Shown one piece after another: positions 36,101 to 45,293 of a DNA stretch of 64,000 bases; within the stretch, counting starts at the first letter, position 1, and every line of letters begins with the position of its first letter. The stretch comes from an uncultured Roseobacter sp. GTDB taxonomy: Bacteria > Pseudomonadota > Alphaproteobacteria > Rhodobacterales > Rhodobacteraceae. Where the stretch lies: positions 558,001 through 622,000 of the forward strand of contig NZ_CANKYM010000002.1 in assembly GCF_947488185.1 (NCBI RefSeq), read 5' to 3'. Position numbers and translations under genes: made by a program. A model generated the notes under the pieces. The model worked only from the letters and a program-made list of their open reading frames with translations, was not told where the DNA came from and made no database searches.

Positions 36101-36304
36101 CTGATGACTGCCTTTGCCTTCATTCTCGGGGTGATCCCGCTGATGATCGCCTCTGGCCCGGGTGCCGAGATGCGGCAGGCACTGGGGACGGCGGTGTTTT
36201 TCGGGATGTCGGGTGTGACCTTCCTGGGGTTGTTCCTGACGCCGGTCTTTTACGTGACGCTGCGCAGCATGTTTAAAACCAAAAAGGTCGCGCAGGAGGC
36301 CTGA
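33155..36304 (+). CDS. RND multidrug efflux permease (AcrB/HAE1 type)
   Basis: The 1049-aa protein is a full-length HAE1 RND pump with 12 membrane helices and two large periplasmic loops. The proton-relay aspartates lie in GIVVDDAIVVVENVERNI near residue 405, and the partner Lys lies in LAAKNAIMIVEFAKQAQEER near 945. MGRFFVSRPIFAAVISILLT is a classic start, and GYAIVVVQLPDGASLERTD in the second half is typical. It exports hydrophobic compounds by proton exchange, together with the adaptor encoded upstream. The substrate is unknown. Confidence 0.93.
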   Translation: MGRFFVSRPIFAAVISILLTIVGIVSYFQLPIEQYPQIAPPSIVVRANYPGADAATVAATVATPLEQEINGVENMLYLSSYSTADGAMSLTITFELGTDLDAAQVLVQNRVAIAEPRLPQEVRSLGVTTTKSSPDLMMVVHMLSPDESFDQLYVSNYARSRVRDRLVRLDGVGDLIIFGEREFSARVWLDPDKLASLGLTAGDVVDALREQNVQVSGGSLGAPPNASDSAFQVAITTQGRLQTPREFGRVIVRASEEGRVVRVRDVARVEIGARSYITNSYLNNKPAVALGIFQRPGSNALASADEIISVMEELSEDFPAGLEYQVVYNPTEFIAASVNAVYKTIFEAVLLVVIVIIVFLQNWRTALIPLLAIPVSLIGTFAVMLALGYTLNLLTLFGLILAIGIVVDDAIVVVENVERNIADGMSPRDASARTMDEVQGAIIGTTLVLIAVFVPSAFVPGITGQFYTQFAVTISVATIISSINSLSLSPAMAAILLKSKDASERPSPLARITGPLSRGFNRGFDAVTRGYTRVVRLLVGSTAMIVLSLAVFVGLLGATYLVNEQVPTGFIPEADQGYAIVVVQLPDGASLERTDAVMKQATEVALSTPGVTNAVAFAGFSGATFTNATNQGVIFTTFESFEDRAKSGTTAGMIIGQLFGRMQSLREAFIIAIAPPAVSGVGNGGGFKLQFKENESADMSRVLGSAYAIMGASQQSDQVQGLFTTFSASSPQVFLEIDRVRAQMLNVPIGSIFETLAINLGSSYVNDFNAFGRLFQVRAQADERFRLEEEDISTLRVRSATGALVPLGTLVSIRETAGPALVQRYNQQVSVPVQGSAAAGVSTGDALIVMEELAQSIMPPGVDFEWTELALQERNQGNTAAYIFAFSILFAFLFLAALYESWVLPVAIILIVPLSILGALLGVLYRGMDNNILTQVGLIVLVGLAAKNAIMIVEFAKQAQEERGLDPVEAALEASRLRFRPILMTAFAFILGVIPLMIASGPGAEMRQALGTAVFFGMSGVTFLGLFLTPVFYVTLRSMFKTKKVAQEA

Positions 36305-36329
36305 CGGGATCAACTTGTGGGTCGCCCGG

Positions 36330-37829
36330 TTATGCGCGGGCGGCCATTGATCCGTCACTGATGTAGGTGTTGAGCGTGGCAGCACATCCCTGCGACCAGA
36401 GAGCTTCGAGCCAACGGTCAAAGGTCTTGGCAAAGAGGGCGTTGCTGCCCAGGTCTCCGTAAAACTGGCGTTGTTCCAACCAGGCAGCAGGCCGCGTGCG
36501 CGCGGCCTTGGCCGCCTCCGCAAGCAACGGCCAATGGGGATCATTGGGGCTGATCACCGTGCCGTTTTCGCGCGTGCCCTCGCACATCCGCGCCCAGAGC
36601 GCTTCGACCAGTGCAAGCCCCTCGATACCGGTCCCTGCGTCCAGGGCGATGCGCACCGTGGGCAGGACAAAGCCGGTATGCCGCGAAGAGCCGTCAAAGG
36701 CCACGCGCCGGGTGGTGTCCACGATCATGGGGTTGGCAAAGCGCCGCTCAATCAGATCGACATAGCTTGCCGCCGTCATGCCGGGCACGGCGGATACATG
36801 GGGAGCAATCTCCTCGGTTTGAACCTTGCGGGAAAACGCGGCAATCTGCGGATGCGCCATACAGTCGGCAATGGTCTCCAACCCCATGATCTCACCCGCA
36901 TTCGCCAAGATCTGATGCCCCGCGTTCAGAATGCGGATCTTCATCGCTTCGTAGCTGTGCACATCGCTGGTAAGGGTCGCGCCGACCTTGTCCCAATCCG
37001 GGCGGCCTGCACAGAAATCGTCCTCGATCACCCATTGGCGAAAGGTTTCATGGGTGACGGGGGCCTGATCGTCGATACCGATATCCTGCACCAGCGCCAA
37101 CTCTTTCGGGCCGGTAGCAGGCACAATGCAATCGACCATCGAATTGGGGAAACTGCAGGTGTCGTCGATCCAGTTCGCCAGATCGCTGTCTGACAACCGC
37201 GCCAGGGACACCACGGTCTGGCGCAGGATATCGCCGTTGCCTTGCAGGTTGTCGCAGCATTGCCCGGTGAAGGGCCCGGTGCCCGCCTCCCGGCGCTGCC
37301 GTAGGGCGGCGATCATCGCACCAAAGGCGGTGCGCGGTGTCTCGGGGTAAGCGGCGTCGTGCTGAATATCGGGATGGCCTGCGTCAAATCCTCCGGTGGC
37401 CGGGTCGATGTAGTAACCGCCTTCGGTGACCGTCAAAGCCACGATGCGAATGGCCGGGTCCGCCATTTGCGCGATCAGCGGCGCATGTCCGGGTTCCACC
37501 GGGACATAGCCGATCATGGAGCCGACAACCTCTGCTGCACTGCCCTTTGGGTCGAGCTCCACCAGAGTCGTCAGGCAATCCTGTGCCAGCAGCTTGTCGC
37601 GCTGCGCCGCGTCCTGCGGGCGCACACCGGCGCCGATAATCGCCCAGTTGTGGCAAATCCCCGCGTCAAAGAGCCGGTGCAGATACCACGCCTGATGCGC
37701 CCGGTGAAAATTGCCCAGCCCGATGTGTACGATGCCGGGGGTGAGGGCGTTCCGGTCATAGGTGGGCACCCGGACGTCGGCGGGCAGCTGGGCCAACGTG
37801 GCATTCGACAGGCGGATCAGCTCATCCAT
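36330..37829 (-). CDS. mtlK: Mannitol 2-dehydrogenase
   Basis: The 499-aa protein belongs to the polyol-specific long-chain dehydrogenases. IVHIGLGNFHRAHQAWYLHR near residue 33 is the NAD-binding start. IVALTVTEGGYYID lies near 128 and NLQGNGDILRQTVV near 195. The catalytic K-x4-N-x2-H motif is KIRILNAGH near 297. It oxidises D-mannitol (and often D-arabinitol) to the ketose with NAD. It is the last gene of the operon, overlapping smoS by 13 bases. The order smoEFGK, smoS, mtlK is that described in Rhodobacter sphaeroides. Confidence 0.9.
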   Translation of the reverse strand: MDELIRLSNATLAQLPADVRVPTYDRNALTPGIVHIGLGNFHRAHQAWYLHRLFDAGICHNWAIIGAGVRPQDAAQRDKLLAQDCLTTLVELDPKGSAAEVVGSMIGYVPVEPGHAPLIAQMADPAIRIVALTVTEGGYYIDPATGGFDAGHPDIQHDAAYPETPRTAFGAMIAALRQRREAGTGPFTGQCCDNLQGNGDILRQTVVSLARLSDSDLANWIDDTCSFPNSMVDCIVPATGPKELALVQDIGIDDQAPVTHETFRQWVIEDDFCAGRPDWDKVGATLTSDVHSYEAMKIRILNAGHQILANAGEIMGLETIADCMAHPQIAAFSRKVQTEEIAPHVSAVPGMTAASYVDLIERRFANPMIVDTTRRVAFDGSSRHTGFVLPTVRIALDAGTGIEGLALVEALWARMCEGTRENGTVISPNDPHWPLLAEAAKAARTRPAAWLEQRQFYGDLGSNALFAKTFDRWLEALWSQGCAATLNTYISDGSMAARA

Positions 37830-38586
37830 TGACCACCATCCACGTTGTAGGTCTGTGCCACGATGTAGTCGGCATCGTCACTGGCCAGAAAGACGGCCAT
37901 GCCGGTGAGGTCCTCCGCCGTGCCCATCCGCCCGTGAGGAACAGCTTCGCCGACTTCTTTCTTCTTCTGTCCCGGCGCCTTGTTCTCATGCTTGGCGAAA
38001 AACGCATCGACCCCGTCCCAATGTTCGCCATCCACCACGCCGGGCGAGATCGCGTTCACATTGATCCCGTGTTCGATCAGGTTCAGCGCGGCAGACTGCG
38101 TCAGGCTGATCACCGCCGCCTTGGTGGCGCAGTAGACCGCGACAAGTGGCTCGCCTCTCCGCCCGGCCTGGCTGGCCATGTTGATGATCTTGCCACCGCC
38201 CTTACGCGCGATCATGTGCCGTGCCACTGCCTGCAGTGTGAAAAGCGTGCCACCCACATTGATATCGAAGACGCGGGCATAATCCGCGCGCGTGATTTCA
38301 GTGATCGGCGCGGCGGTGAAGAGGGCCGCGTTGTTGATCAGGATGTCGATCTGGCCAAGCTGCTGCACGGTCTCGGCGATGGCGCGGTCGATGCTGGCCT
38401 GATCAGTGATGTCCATCTCTACCGCGATGGCGGCAGTGCCCAGATCATCGGCGGCTTGCCGGGCGCGCACCATGTCGATATCGGCAATCGCAACCTGCGC
38501 GCCCTCGCGGACGTAAGCCTGTGCAAAGGCAAGACCGATCCCACGCGCGGCCCCGGTGATCAGGGCCGTTTTTCCGTCAAGTCGCG

Positions 38587-38590
<4 letters not shown>
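37817..38590 (-). CDS. smoS: Sorbitol dehydrogenase, short-chain dehydrogenase family
   Basis: The 257-aa SDR has the cofactor motif [11 protein letters not shown] near residue 12, D61 in EMDITD, NNAALF near 86, and the catalytic Ser in INMASQAG near 139 with YCATK near 152. It oxidises D-glucitol to fructose (and possibly galactitol) with NAD. Overlaps with smoK upstream (ATGA) and mtlK downstream show tight coupling. Assignment to sorbitol comes from the family and the operon match; galactitol-type activity is an alternative. Confidence 0.88.
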
Positions 38591-39591
<1,001 letters not shown>

Positions 39592-39602
39592 GGTATCGTT
39601 CC

Positions 39603-40433
39603 TTATTTGACTGCGCCGAAGGTGAGGCCGCGGACGAGTTGTTTCTGGCTGAACCAGCCGAGGATGAGGATGGGCGCAATGGCCATCGTCGAGGCAGCGG
39701 AGAGCTTGGCGTAAAACAGGCCTTCAGGGCTGGAATAGCTGGCGATGAAGGCCGTGAGCGGCGCTGCCTTGGCTGCCGTCAGGTTGAGCGTCCAGAAGGC
39801 TTCGTTCCATGCCAGGATGAAGTTCAAGAGCAGCGTGGAGGCGATGCCGGGAATGGCCATCGGCGTCAGCACATAGAGGATTTCGTCGCGCAGCGTGGCC
39901 CCATCCATCCGGGCTGCCTCCAGAATCTCGCCCGGAATTTCGCGGAAATAAGTATAGAGCATCCACACGATGATGGGCAGGTTGATCAGCATCAGCACGA
40001 AGGTCAGCCCGTAAACATTGTCGAGCAGGCCAAACTGGATGAACAGCAGGTAGATCGGGTAGAGCACGCCAACCGCCGGCAGCATCTTGGTGGACAGCAT
40101 CCAGAGCAGGATGTCCTTGGTGCGCTTGGAGGGGACGAAGGCCATGCTCCAGGCCGCTGGCACCGCGATGATGATCCCCAGGATGGTCGAGCCCCCGGCT
40201 ATGAAGATGGAGTTCCAGAGGAACCGGCCATAGTTCGACCGCTCCATGACCGTCGAGTAGTTCTCGGTCGTCCAGTCAAAGAACAGGAAGATCGGCGGAT
40301 CGGCGATGGCCTGCGCCTCGCTCTTGAAGCTGGTCAGGATCGTCCACAGGATCGGGAAGAAGATCAGCAGACCGATGATCCACGCAGCACCGGTGTTGAT
40401 CATCTTGCGTTGGTTTGTGACAGCACGTGCCAT
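39603..40433 (-). CDS. smoG: Polyol ABC transporter permease
   Basis: The 276-aa protein is a MalG-type permease with six helices. The EAA loop is [20 protein letters not shown] near residue 190, preceded by [35 protein letters not shown] near 213 is typical of the polyol importer branch. It forms the channel with SmoF and contacts SmoK through the EAA loop. It is 18 bases downstream of smoF. Confidence 0.9.
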   Translation of the reverse strand: MARAVTNQRKMINTGAAWIIGLLIFFPILWTILTSFKSEAQAIADPPIFLFFDWTTENYSTVMERSNYGRFLWNSIFIAGGSTILGIIIAVPAAWSMAFVPSKRTKDILLWMLSTKMLPAVGVLYPIYLLFIQFGLLDNVYGLTFVLMLINLPIIVWMLYTYFREIPGEILEAARMDGATLRDEILYVLTPMAIPGIASTLLLNFILAWNEAFWTLNLTAAKAAPLTAFIASYSSPEGLFYAKLSAASTMAIAPILILGWFSQKQLVRGLTFGAVK

Positions 40434-40451
40434 GACGTCGTCCTCCCTTGT

Positions 40452-41315
40452 TTAGTCGAGGTTCTTGCCAACGATGCGCATCAGGAAGATGGCAACGATA
40501 TTGGCGAGAATGATCGCGTAGACCCCGCCCGCGGACCCGAGCCCGATGTTCTGGCTCTCAAGCACGCGCTGGAAGATCAGGTAAGACAGCGTCCGGGTGC
40601 CGAAAGCGCCGCCCGTTGTCACAAAGATCTCGGCAAAGATGGCCAGCAGGAAAATGGTCTGGATCAGGATCACGATGGTGATCGCGCGGCTGAGGTGGGG
40701 CAGGGCGATATAGAAGAACCGCGACAGCACCGAGGCCCCGTCCATCTCTGCCGCTTCCATCTGCTCGCCGTCCAGCGACTGGATCGCGGTCAGCAGGATC
40801 AGCGTGGCAAAGGGCAGCCACTGCCAGCTGACGATCATGATCAGCGACACCATGGGGGCGTCTGAGAGCCAACTGACCGAATCGGCCCCGAAGAATCGCC
40901 ACAAATGGGCCAGCAGGCCGTTCGTCGGGTCCATGAAGATGTTCTTCCACACCAGCGCGGAGACCGTGGGCATCACGAAGAAGGGAGCGATGACGAGGAT
41001 GCGGACCACCCCTTGCCCCCACATCGGCTGATCCAGAAGGATCGCCAGCAGGATGCCGAAGACGATGGTGATGGTCAGAACGCCGATCAGCAGGACCAGC
41101 GTGGTCGAAATCGCGGGCCAGAACGAGCTGGAGGTGACAAAGCGGACGTAGTTGTCAAAACCGGTCCATCCCTGATCCCCGCCGCGCAGGGGCAGGTAGG
41201 TGCGGAACGAAAACCACAGGGTCATGATCAGGGGCACCAGCATCCAGCCCAGCAAGAGCACAACGGCGGGCGCCATCATCACGCGGGCGGCTGATCGGGA
41301 GGCTTTGGTGGCCAT
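40452..41315 (-). CDS. smoF: Polyol ABC transporter permease
   Basis: The 287-aa protein is a MalF-type permease with six helices. LLLGWMLVPLIMTLWFSFRT near the N-terminus and the EAA loop EQMEAAEMDGASVLSRFFYI near residue 187 are characteristic. It is the first membrane gene of the operon, separated from smoE by a 131-base gap that contains a strong hairpin. Confidence 0.9.
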   Translation of the reverse strand: MATKASRSAARVMMAPAVVLLLGWMLVPLIMTLWFSFRTYLPLRGGDQGWTGFDNYVRFVTSSSFWPAISTTLVLLIGVLTITIVFGILLAILLDQPMWGQGVVRILVIAPFFVMPTVSALVWKNIFMDPTNGLLAHLWRFFGADSVSWLSDAPMVSLIMIVSWQWLPFATLILLTAIQSLDGEQMEAAEMDGASVLSRFFYIALPHLSRAITIVILIQTIFLLAIFAEIFVTTGGAFGTRTLSYLIFQRVLESQNIGLGSAGGVYAIILANIVAIFLMRIVGKNLD

Positions 41316-41400
41316 TTGACACGTCTCCTCTGTGCGCAGCGGCCTCTGGTGGGCAGCACTGCAGAATTGGGGGTCTAGGACTTAAAGACACGTGAGAGGT

Positions 41401-41430
41401 GGAGGGCGGCTCAACTGTCCGCCGCCCTCC
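41401..41430 (-). other. Strong hairpin between smoE and smoF
   Basis: GGAGGGCGGC and GCCGCCCTCC pair perfectly over 10 bp around a 10-base loop. It lies 17 bases after the binding-protein stop codon and lacks a T-run. It probably protects or partly terminates the smoE message, so that binding protein is made in excess over the permeases. Confidence 0.65.
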
Positions 41431-41446
41431 GATTGAAGGGGGCGGC

Positions 41447-42748
41447 TTATCTGTAGCCAGCCGCTTCCATTGCTTCGTTGGTGATCGCCTGTGCTTTGGC
41501 CAATGCGTCTTCAATAGACTGCTGACCTGCGTAGGCCGCCGAGAATTCCTGGCTCACTTCGGTTGCGATGCCAGCAAACTCGGGGATCGCGGCGAACTGG
41601 ATACCCACATAGGGGCTTGGCTCGACGGTGGAGTCGGTCGGATCAGCCGAGAGGATCGAGTCCAGCGTTTTCTGAGCGAAGGGCACCTTTTGGTACTCCG
41701 GGTTCTCATAGAGAGACGTCCGCGCGCCCGGAGGCACATTGGCCCAGCCTTCGTTCTCGGCAACCAAGGCGATGTACTCCTTGGAGGTGGCCCATTCGAT
41801 GAACTGCTTGGCTTCGGCTTCTTGCTGTGTCCCGGCCGGAACCGCCAGAGCCCAGGCCCAAAGCCAGTTGGAGCGTTTGCCAAGGCCCGTGTCCGGCGCC
41901 AGAGCAAAGCCAACCGAATCTGCAACGGTGGAATCGCCGCCTGTCACGAAGGAGGCCGCAACCGTGGCGTCGATCCACATGCCGCATTTGCCCTGGTTGA
42001 AGAGGCTCAGGTTCTCGTTGAAGCCGTTCGTGGCATAGCCCGCAGGGCCGGATTCATCCATCATGCCCTTGTAGAAGTTGAGCGTGTTTGCCCAGGCTTC
42101 GGTGTCGAACTGCGCGTTCCACTCCATGTCGAACCAGCGTGCGCCGAAGGAGTTGGACATCGCCGTGATGAAAGCACCGCCTTCACCCCAACCGGCCTTG
42201 CCACGCAGGCAGATGCCGTTGATGTCGGCATCGCGGTCGGTCATGGCCGCCGCAGCTTCGCGCACGAACTGCCACGTAGGGGCGTCCGGCATTTCCATCC
42301 CGGCCTTCTCCATCAGGTCGGTGCGGTACATGATCATGGAGCTTTCGCCGTAGAACGGTGCCGCATAAAGCGTCCCCTCATGGCTCAGACCACCGGCCAT
42401 CGCGGGCAGGATGTCATCGACGTCATATTCCGCGGACAGATCGTCCAGCGGCACGAGCCAGCCGTTGGCACCCCAGATCGGGGTTTCGTACATACCGATT
42501 GTCATGATGTCGAACTGACCACCCTTGGTGGTGATGTCGGTCGTCACACGCGAACGCAGCACGTTCTCTTCCAGCGTGACCCACTCCACAGCGATCCCGG
42601 TCTTTTCGGTGAAATCACCCGTATACCCCTGCATACGGATCATGTCGCCATTGTTCACGGTCGCGATGGTGAGGGTGGACTGCGCCATGGCAGCCCCAGC
42701 GGTAAGTGCAAGTGCACTCGCCGCACAAAGTGCGGTTCTCAGGTACAT
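41447..42748 (-). CDS. smoE: Polyol ABC transporter substrate-binding protein
   Basis: The 433-aa protein has a signal peptide (MYLRTALCAASALALTAGAA, cleavage near AMA-QS) and an SBP_bac_1 fold. KTGIAVEWVTLEENVLRSRV, AAPFYGESSMIMYRTDLMEK and GICLRGKAGWGEGGAFITAM are conserved in the sorbitol/mannitol binding family. It captures polyols in the periplasm. The start at 42748 has GGGAGGAATCGG upstream; the longer frame would extend through the operators. Two inverted-repeat operators lie 50-90 bases upstream. Confidence 0.91.
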   Translation of the reverse strand: MYLRTALCAASALALTAGAAMAQSTLTIATVNNGDMIRMQGYTGDFTEKTGIAVEWVTLEENVLRSRVTTDITTKGGQFDIMTIGMYETPIWGANGWLVPLDDLSAEYDVDDILPAMAGGLSHEGTLYAAPFYGESSMIMYRTDLMEKAGMEMPDAPTWQFVREAAAAMTDRDADINGICLRGKAGWGEGGAFITAMSNSFGARWFDMEWNAQFDTEAWANTLNFYKGMMDESGPAGYATNGFNENLSLFNQGKCGMWIDATVAASFVTGGDSTVADSVGFALAPDTGLGKRSNWLWAWALAVPAGTQQEAEAKQFIEWATSKEYIALVAENEGWANVPPGARTSLYENPEYQKVPFAQKTLDSILSADPTDSTVEPSPYVGIQFAAIPEFAGIATEVSQEFSAAYAGQQSIEDALAKAQAITNEAMEAAGYR

Positions 42749-42800
42749 CCGATTCCTCCCTAGTATTATGGATTGTCCCGTCGTCAGCATCGAAAAAATT

Positions 42801-42814
42801 TTAACGCGCGTCAA
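42801..42814. promoter_or_regulatory. LacI-type operator, copy 1, upstream of smoE
   Basis: TTAACGCGCGTCAA is a near-perfect 14-base palindrome (one mismatch) centred on CG, the form bound by LacI regulators. It shares the TTAACGCGCG core with sites at 42823 and 43960. Confidence 0.72.
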
Positions 42815-42822
42815 TATTTTAT

Positions 42823-42836
42823 TTTTCGCGCGTTAA
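42823..42836. promoter_or_regulatory. LacI-type operator, copy 2, upstream of smoE
   Basis: TTTTCGCGCGTTAA carries the same half-site CGCGCGTTAA in the other orientation, centred 22 bases from copy 1. That spacing is two helical turns, so two repressor dimers could bind the same face. Confidence 0.66.
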
Positions 42837-42848
42837 TATTGAGTGATT

Positions 42849-43880
42849 TCAAGCTGATGCGCGCAGGATCAGCCGGGCCTCAAAGAGTTTCTCGGTGCGC
42901 GAGGTGAGTCGTCCCCCCCCTTCGATCAGCTCAAACAGCGTCTCGACACTGCGGTTGGAGACGGCCTCGTAGTCATGCGCGACGGTGGTCAGCGACGGGC
43001 AGGTAAATCGCGAAAACGGGTGATCGTCATGGGCTGCGACGCGCAGCGCGCTGTCAGGCTCCCGCCCCACACGGATGCCCTTTTCAAAGGCCGCCGCCAG
43101 AAAACCAATCGCCAGACGGTCGTTGCTGCAAAGCACCGTGTCGCTGGCCAGGGTGTCTTCCGACAGCACACGCATCGCGCCGCGGTATCCGATGTCCTCG
43201 AACGCCCAGCCTTCGCCGTCCACCTTGATGACATCAGGTTCGAACCCAAGACGCTCCATGATCGAGATATAGGCCTTGCGCCTTTTGTTGGCGTTTGGGT
43301 TCGCCGGGGTGCGCATTTCGAAAAAGCAGGGTGGGGCGCCGGACCGCACCAGATATTCGACACTTTGCGCAACGAAGCTGAAGTTGTCCGAGCCCACGAA
43401 GGCGGCGCCGATCCCTTCGAGATCACTGTCAAACAGCACCGTTGGCACGTCCTTGCAGAATTTCTCGATGACCGATCTGTCCGAAGCCCGCCCCAGCGGC
43501 GCAAAGAGCACGCCCGCAGGTTTCAGGGACCGCAAGCTGTCGAGAATGTTACACTCCAACTCGCGCGAGCCGTGGGAAGAGAACAGCGTGGGCCAGAACC
43601 CGGCAGCAATGCAGCGTTGTTCGATGTTACGGGCAATTTCGGCAAAAAACGGGTCCGACAGATAGGGCACGACGATGCCGATGTTCTTGGTCAGCCGCCG
43701 GTTCTGGTTCATTGCGTAGATGTTGGGCCGGTAGTCGTGCTCTTCCAGCGCCGCTTCGATCCGCGTGCGGATGGTGGCGCGTACACTGCTGGGATCATTG
43801 AAGTATTTGGAGATCGTCGGGCGGGATATCCCGCTCACGCTCGCAAACTCCGCCATGTTCTTGATCTTGCTCTCGCTCAT
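42849..43880 (-). CDS. LacI-family regulator of the polyol operon
   Basis: The 343-aa protein has the N-terminal LacI helix-turn-helix (MAEFASVSGISRPTISKYFN, residues 9-28) and hinge (RPNIYAMNQNR near 51). A ribose-binding-like effector domain starts NIGIVVPYLSDPFFAEIARN near 66. It lies directly upstream of the smo operon on the same strand. Operator-like palindromes occur both before smoE and before this gene, so it probably represses both and responds to a polyol or its ketose. The fold is certain; the ligand is inferred from context. Confidence 0.87.
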   Translation of the reverse strand: MSESKIKNMAEFASVSGISRPTISKYFNDPSSVRATIRTRIEAALEEHDYRPNIYAMNQNRRLTKNIGIVVPYLSDPFFAEIARNIEQRCIAAGFWPTLFSSHGSRELECNILDSLRSLKPAGVLFAPLGRASDRSVIEKFCKDVPTVLFDSDLEGIGAAFVGSDNFSFVAQSVEYLVRSGAPPCFFEMRTPANPNANKRRKAYISIMERLGFEPDVIKVDGEGWAFEDIGYRGAMRVLSEDTLASDTVLCSNDRLAIGFLAAAFEKGIRVGREPDSALRVAAHDDHPFSRFTCPSLTTVAHDYEAVSNRSVETLFELIEGGGRLTSRTEKLFEARLILRASA

Positions 43881-43959
43881 GCCTCAACTCTGGCCTTCGG
43901 CGCATGCATTGATCCCGCTAAAGGATGCCGCCGTTCAGAAACTGGCCCTCTTTCGATAT

Positions 43960-43973
43960 TTGTCGCGCGTTAA
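43960..43973. promoter_or_regulatory. LacI-type operator, copy 3, upstream of the regulator gene
   Basis: TTGTCGCGCGTTAA has the same CGCGCGTTAA half-site, 80 bases before the regulator start codon, indicating autoregulation. Confidence 0.62.
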
Positions 43974-44069
43974 TTTACAGCTTTACAATAGAAAGAGCAT
44001 TCTTTCGCAGGTCAAGATCAGACTGTATCCTGAAACTTTTCTTCTCGCTTTTTGATGAATGCCGGTGCG

Positions 44070-45119
44070 CTATGCGTTTCCGCGGTGCTCGCGAAAGAGC
44101 CCCAGTTTCTCCTGAATGGGCCGGTCCGAATAGGAAAACAGCACCGCATCCTCCGCCGTCTCATGCGTGATTTCATGCCAGGAGGGGACGACAACGACAT
44201 CCCTCGGGCCCCAGTCGATCACCTCGTCGCGGACACGCAGGCGTCCGCGCCCCTCCACCCCGACATAGACCGTCGCATCGGTGGATTTATACGGCGCGCT
44301 CTGAAACCCCTTGGGCATCAGTTGCAGGCAAGTGCCGATTGTCGGCATCGCCCAACCGCCATCGACAGGGTTGATGTAGCGCATGCGCAGCCCGTGGCAG
44401 GGATCCCACTCCTCGTATTTGCGCATCTGCTCCAAAGCCTCGCGGGACCGGGTGTAGGGGTAGTTGAAAATCGGCGAGGTCGGCGTTTGGTGCGCGTAGC
44501 CCAGCGGCAGCATGTTGGCGCCATATCGGGCGGTGCTGTCGCCCGTGGGCCTTGTGATCGGTTGCTGATCCTCGCCCAGCCCTTCGGCAAAGGAGGCGTC
44601 AAAGAACTGCACCACCGGAATATCCAGCCCGTCGAGCCAGAAAATCGGTTCATTCGTGTCGTTGCCATGGTCGTGCCATTCCCAGTTTGGCGTGATGACA
44701 AAATCGCCGAAAGACATCTCAGTTTTCTCGCCGCCCACCGCCGTAAAGCCGCCCTCGCTTTCAAGCACAAAGCGCAGGGCGGATTGCGTATGCCGGTGCG
44801 CCGGTGCGACTTCACCCGGCATCACACATTGCACGCCGCAATAGAGGCTGGTCGTGACCTTGGAACTGCCCGCCAACCCTGGGTTTTCGAGGATCAGCAC
44901 ACGTCTTTCCGCCTCTTTCGCCGTGATCAGCTCTGCCGCTTCCAGCAACCGCGCACGGACAGAGCTGTAGCGCCATTTGAATGGAATGCAGTCCGATTTG
45001 GGTTCCGGCGTGATGATGCCTGCCATGACCGACCAGAGCGCCCGCATCGATTCCGGCTCGATCGCGTCGTAGAACTGCTGACGGGCCTGCGTGTTCTCAG
45101 GGGCGTCCTTCAAGCTCAT
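44070..45119 (-). CDS. Gentisate 1,2-dioxygenase (bicupin)
   Basis: The 349-aa protein is a bicupin ring-cleavage dioxygenase. The N-terminal cupin has PGEVAPAHRHTQSALRFVLE near residue 101, with the iron ligands His109 and His111 and the later His in PNWEWHDHGN near 148. The second cupin is near SFQSAP-like GFQSAPYKSTDATVYVGVEG and VVVVPSWHEITHE near 320. Gentisate dioxygenase opens 2,5-dihydroxybenzoate to maleylpyruvate; related enzymes use 1-hydroxy-2-naphthoate or salicylate. No maleylpyruvate isomerase or hydrolase is present nearby. Start at 45119 with GAAAGGACCCCGAG upstream. Confidence 0.85.
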   Translation of the reverse strand: MSLKDAPENTQARQQFYDAIEPESMRALWSVMAGIITPEPKSDCIPFKWRYSSVRARLLEAAELITAKEAERRVLILENPGLAGSSKVTTSLYCGVQCVMPGEVAPAHRHTQSALRFVLESEGGFTAVGGEKTEMSFGDFVITPNWEWHDHGNDTNEPIFWLDGLDIPVVQFFDASFAEGLGEDQQPITRPTGDSTARYGANMLPLGYAHQTPTSPIFNYPYTRSREALEQMRKYEEWDPCHGLRMRYINPVDGGWAMPTIGTCLQLMPKGFQSAPYKSTDATVYVGVEGRGRLRVRDEVIDWGPRDVVVVPSWHEITHETAEDAVLFSYSDRPIQEKLGLFREHRGNA

Positions 45120-45293
45120 CTCGGGGTCCTTTCGATCAGGGTGCAGCAAGGCGGTGTTGTCATCGTTTATGCGCCAGTGCAGCGGATTTCGCAAAAACCT
45201 TTGGCCGCACATCCGACAGAGGTGAAATTCCCGTTCCGCAATCACCCCGGATATGGTTTGAAGGACGCCAGCACATTTCCCACGGGCGGACCT

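Noticed and set aside
36300..36345. Hairpin GGTCGCCCG/CGGGCGGCC between the RND pump and mtlK
   Set aside because: It overlaps the mtlK end and has no T-run on either strand, so a terminator call is not supported.
44052..45293. A very long plus-strand open frame leading into the YcaO gene
   Set aside because: It is antisense to the gentisate dioxygenase gene, whose cupin motifs, ribosome site and frame are clear; only the part from about 45294 (or 45222) belongs to YcaO.
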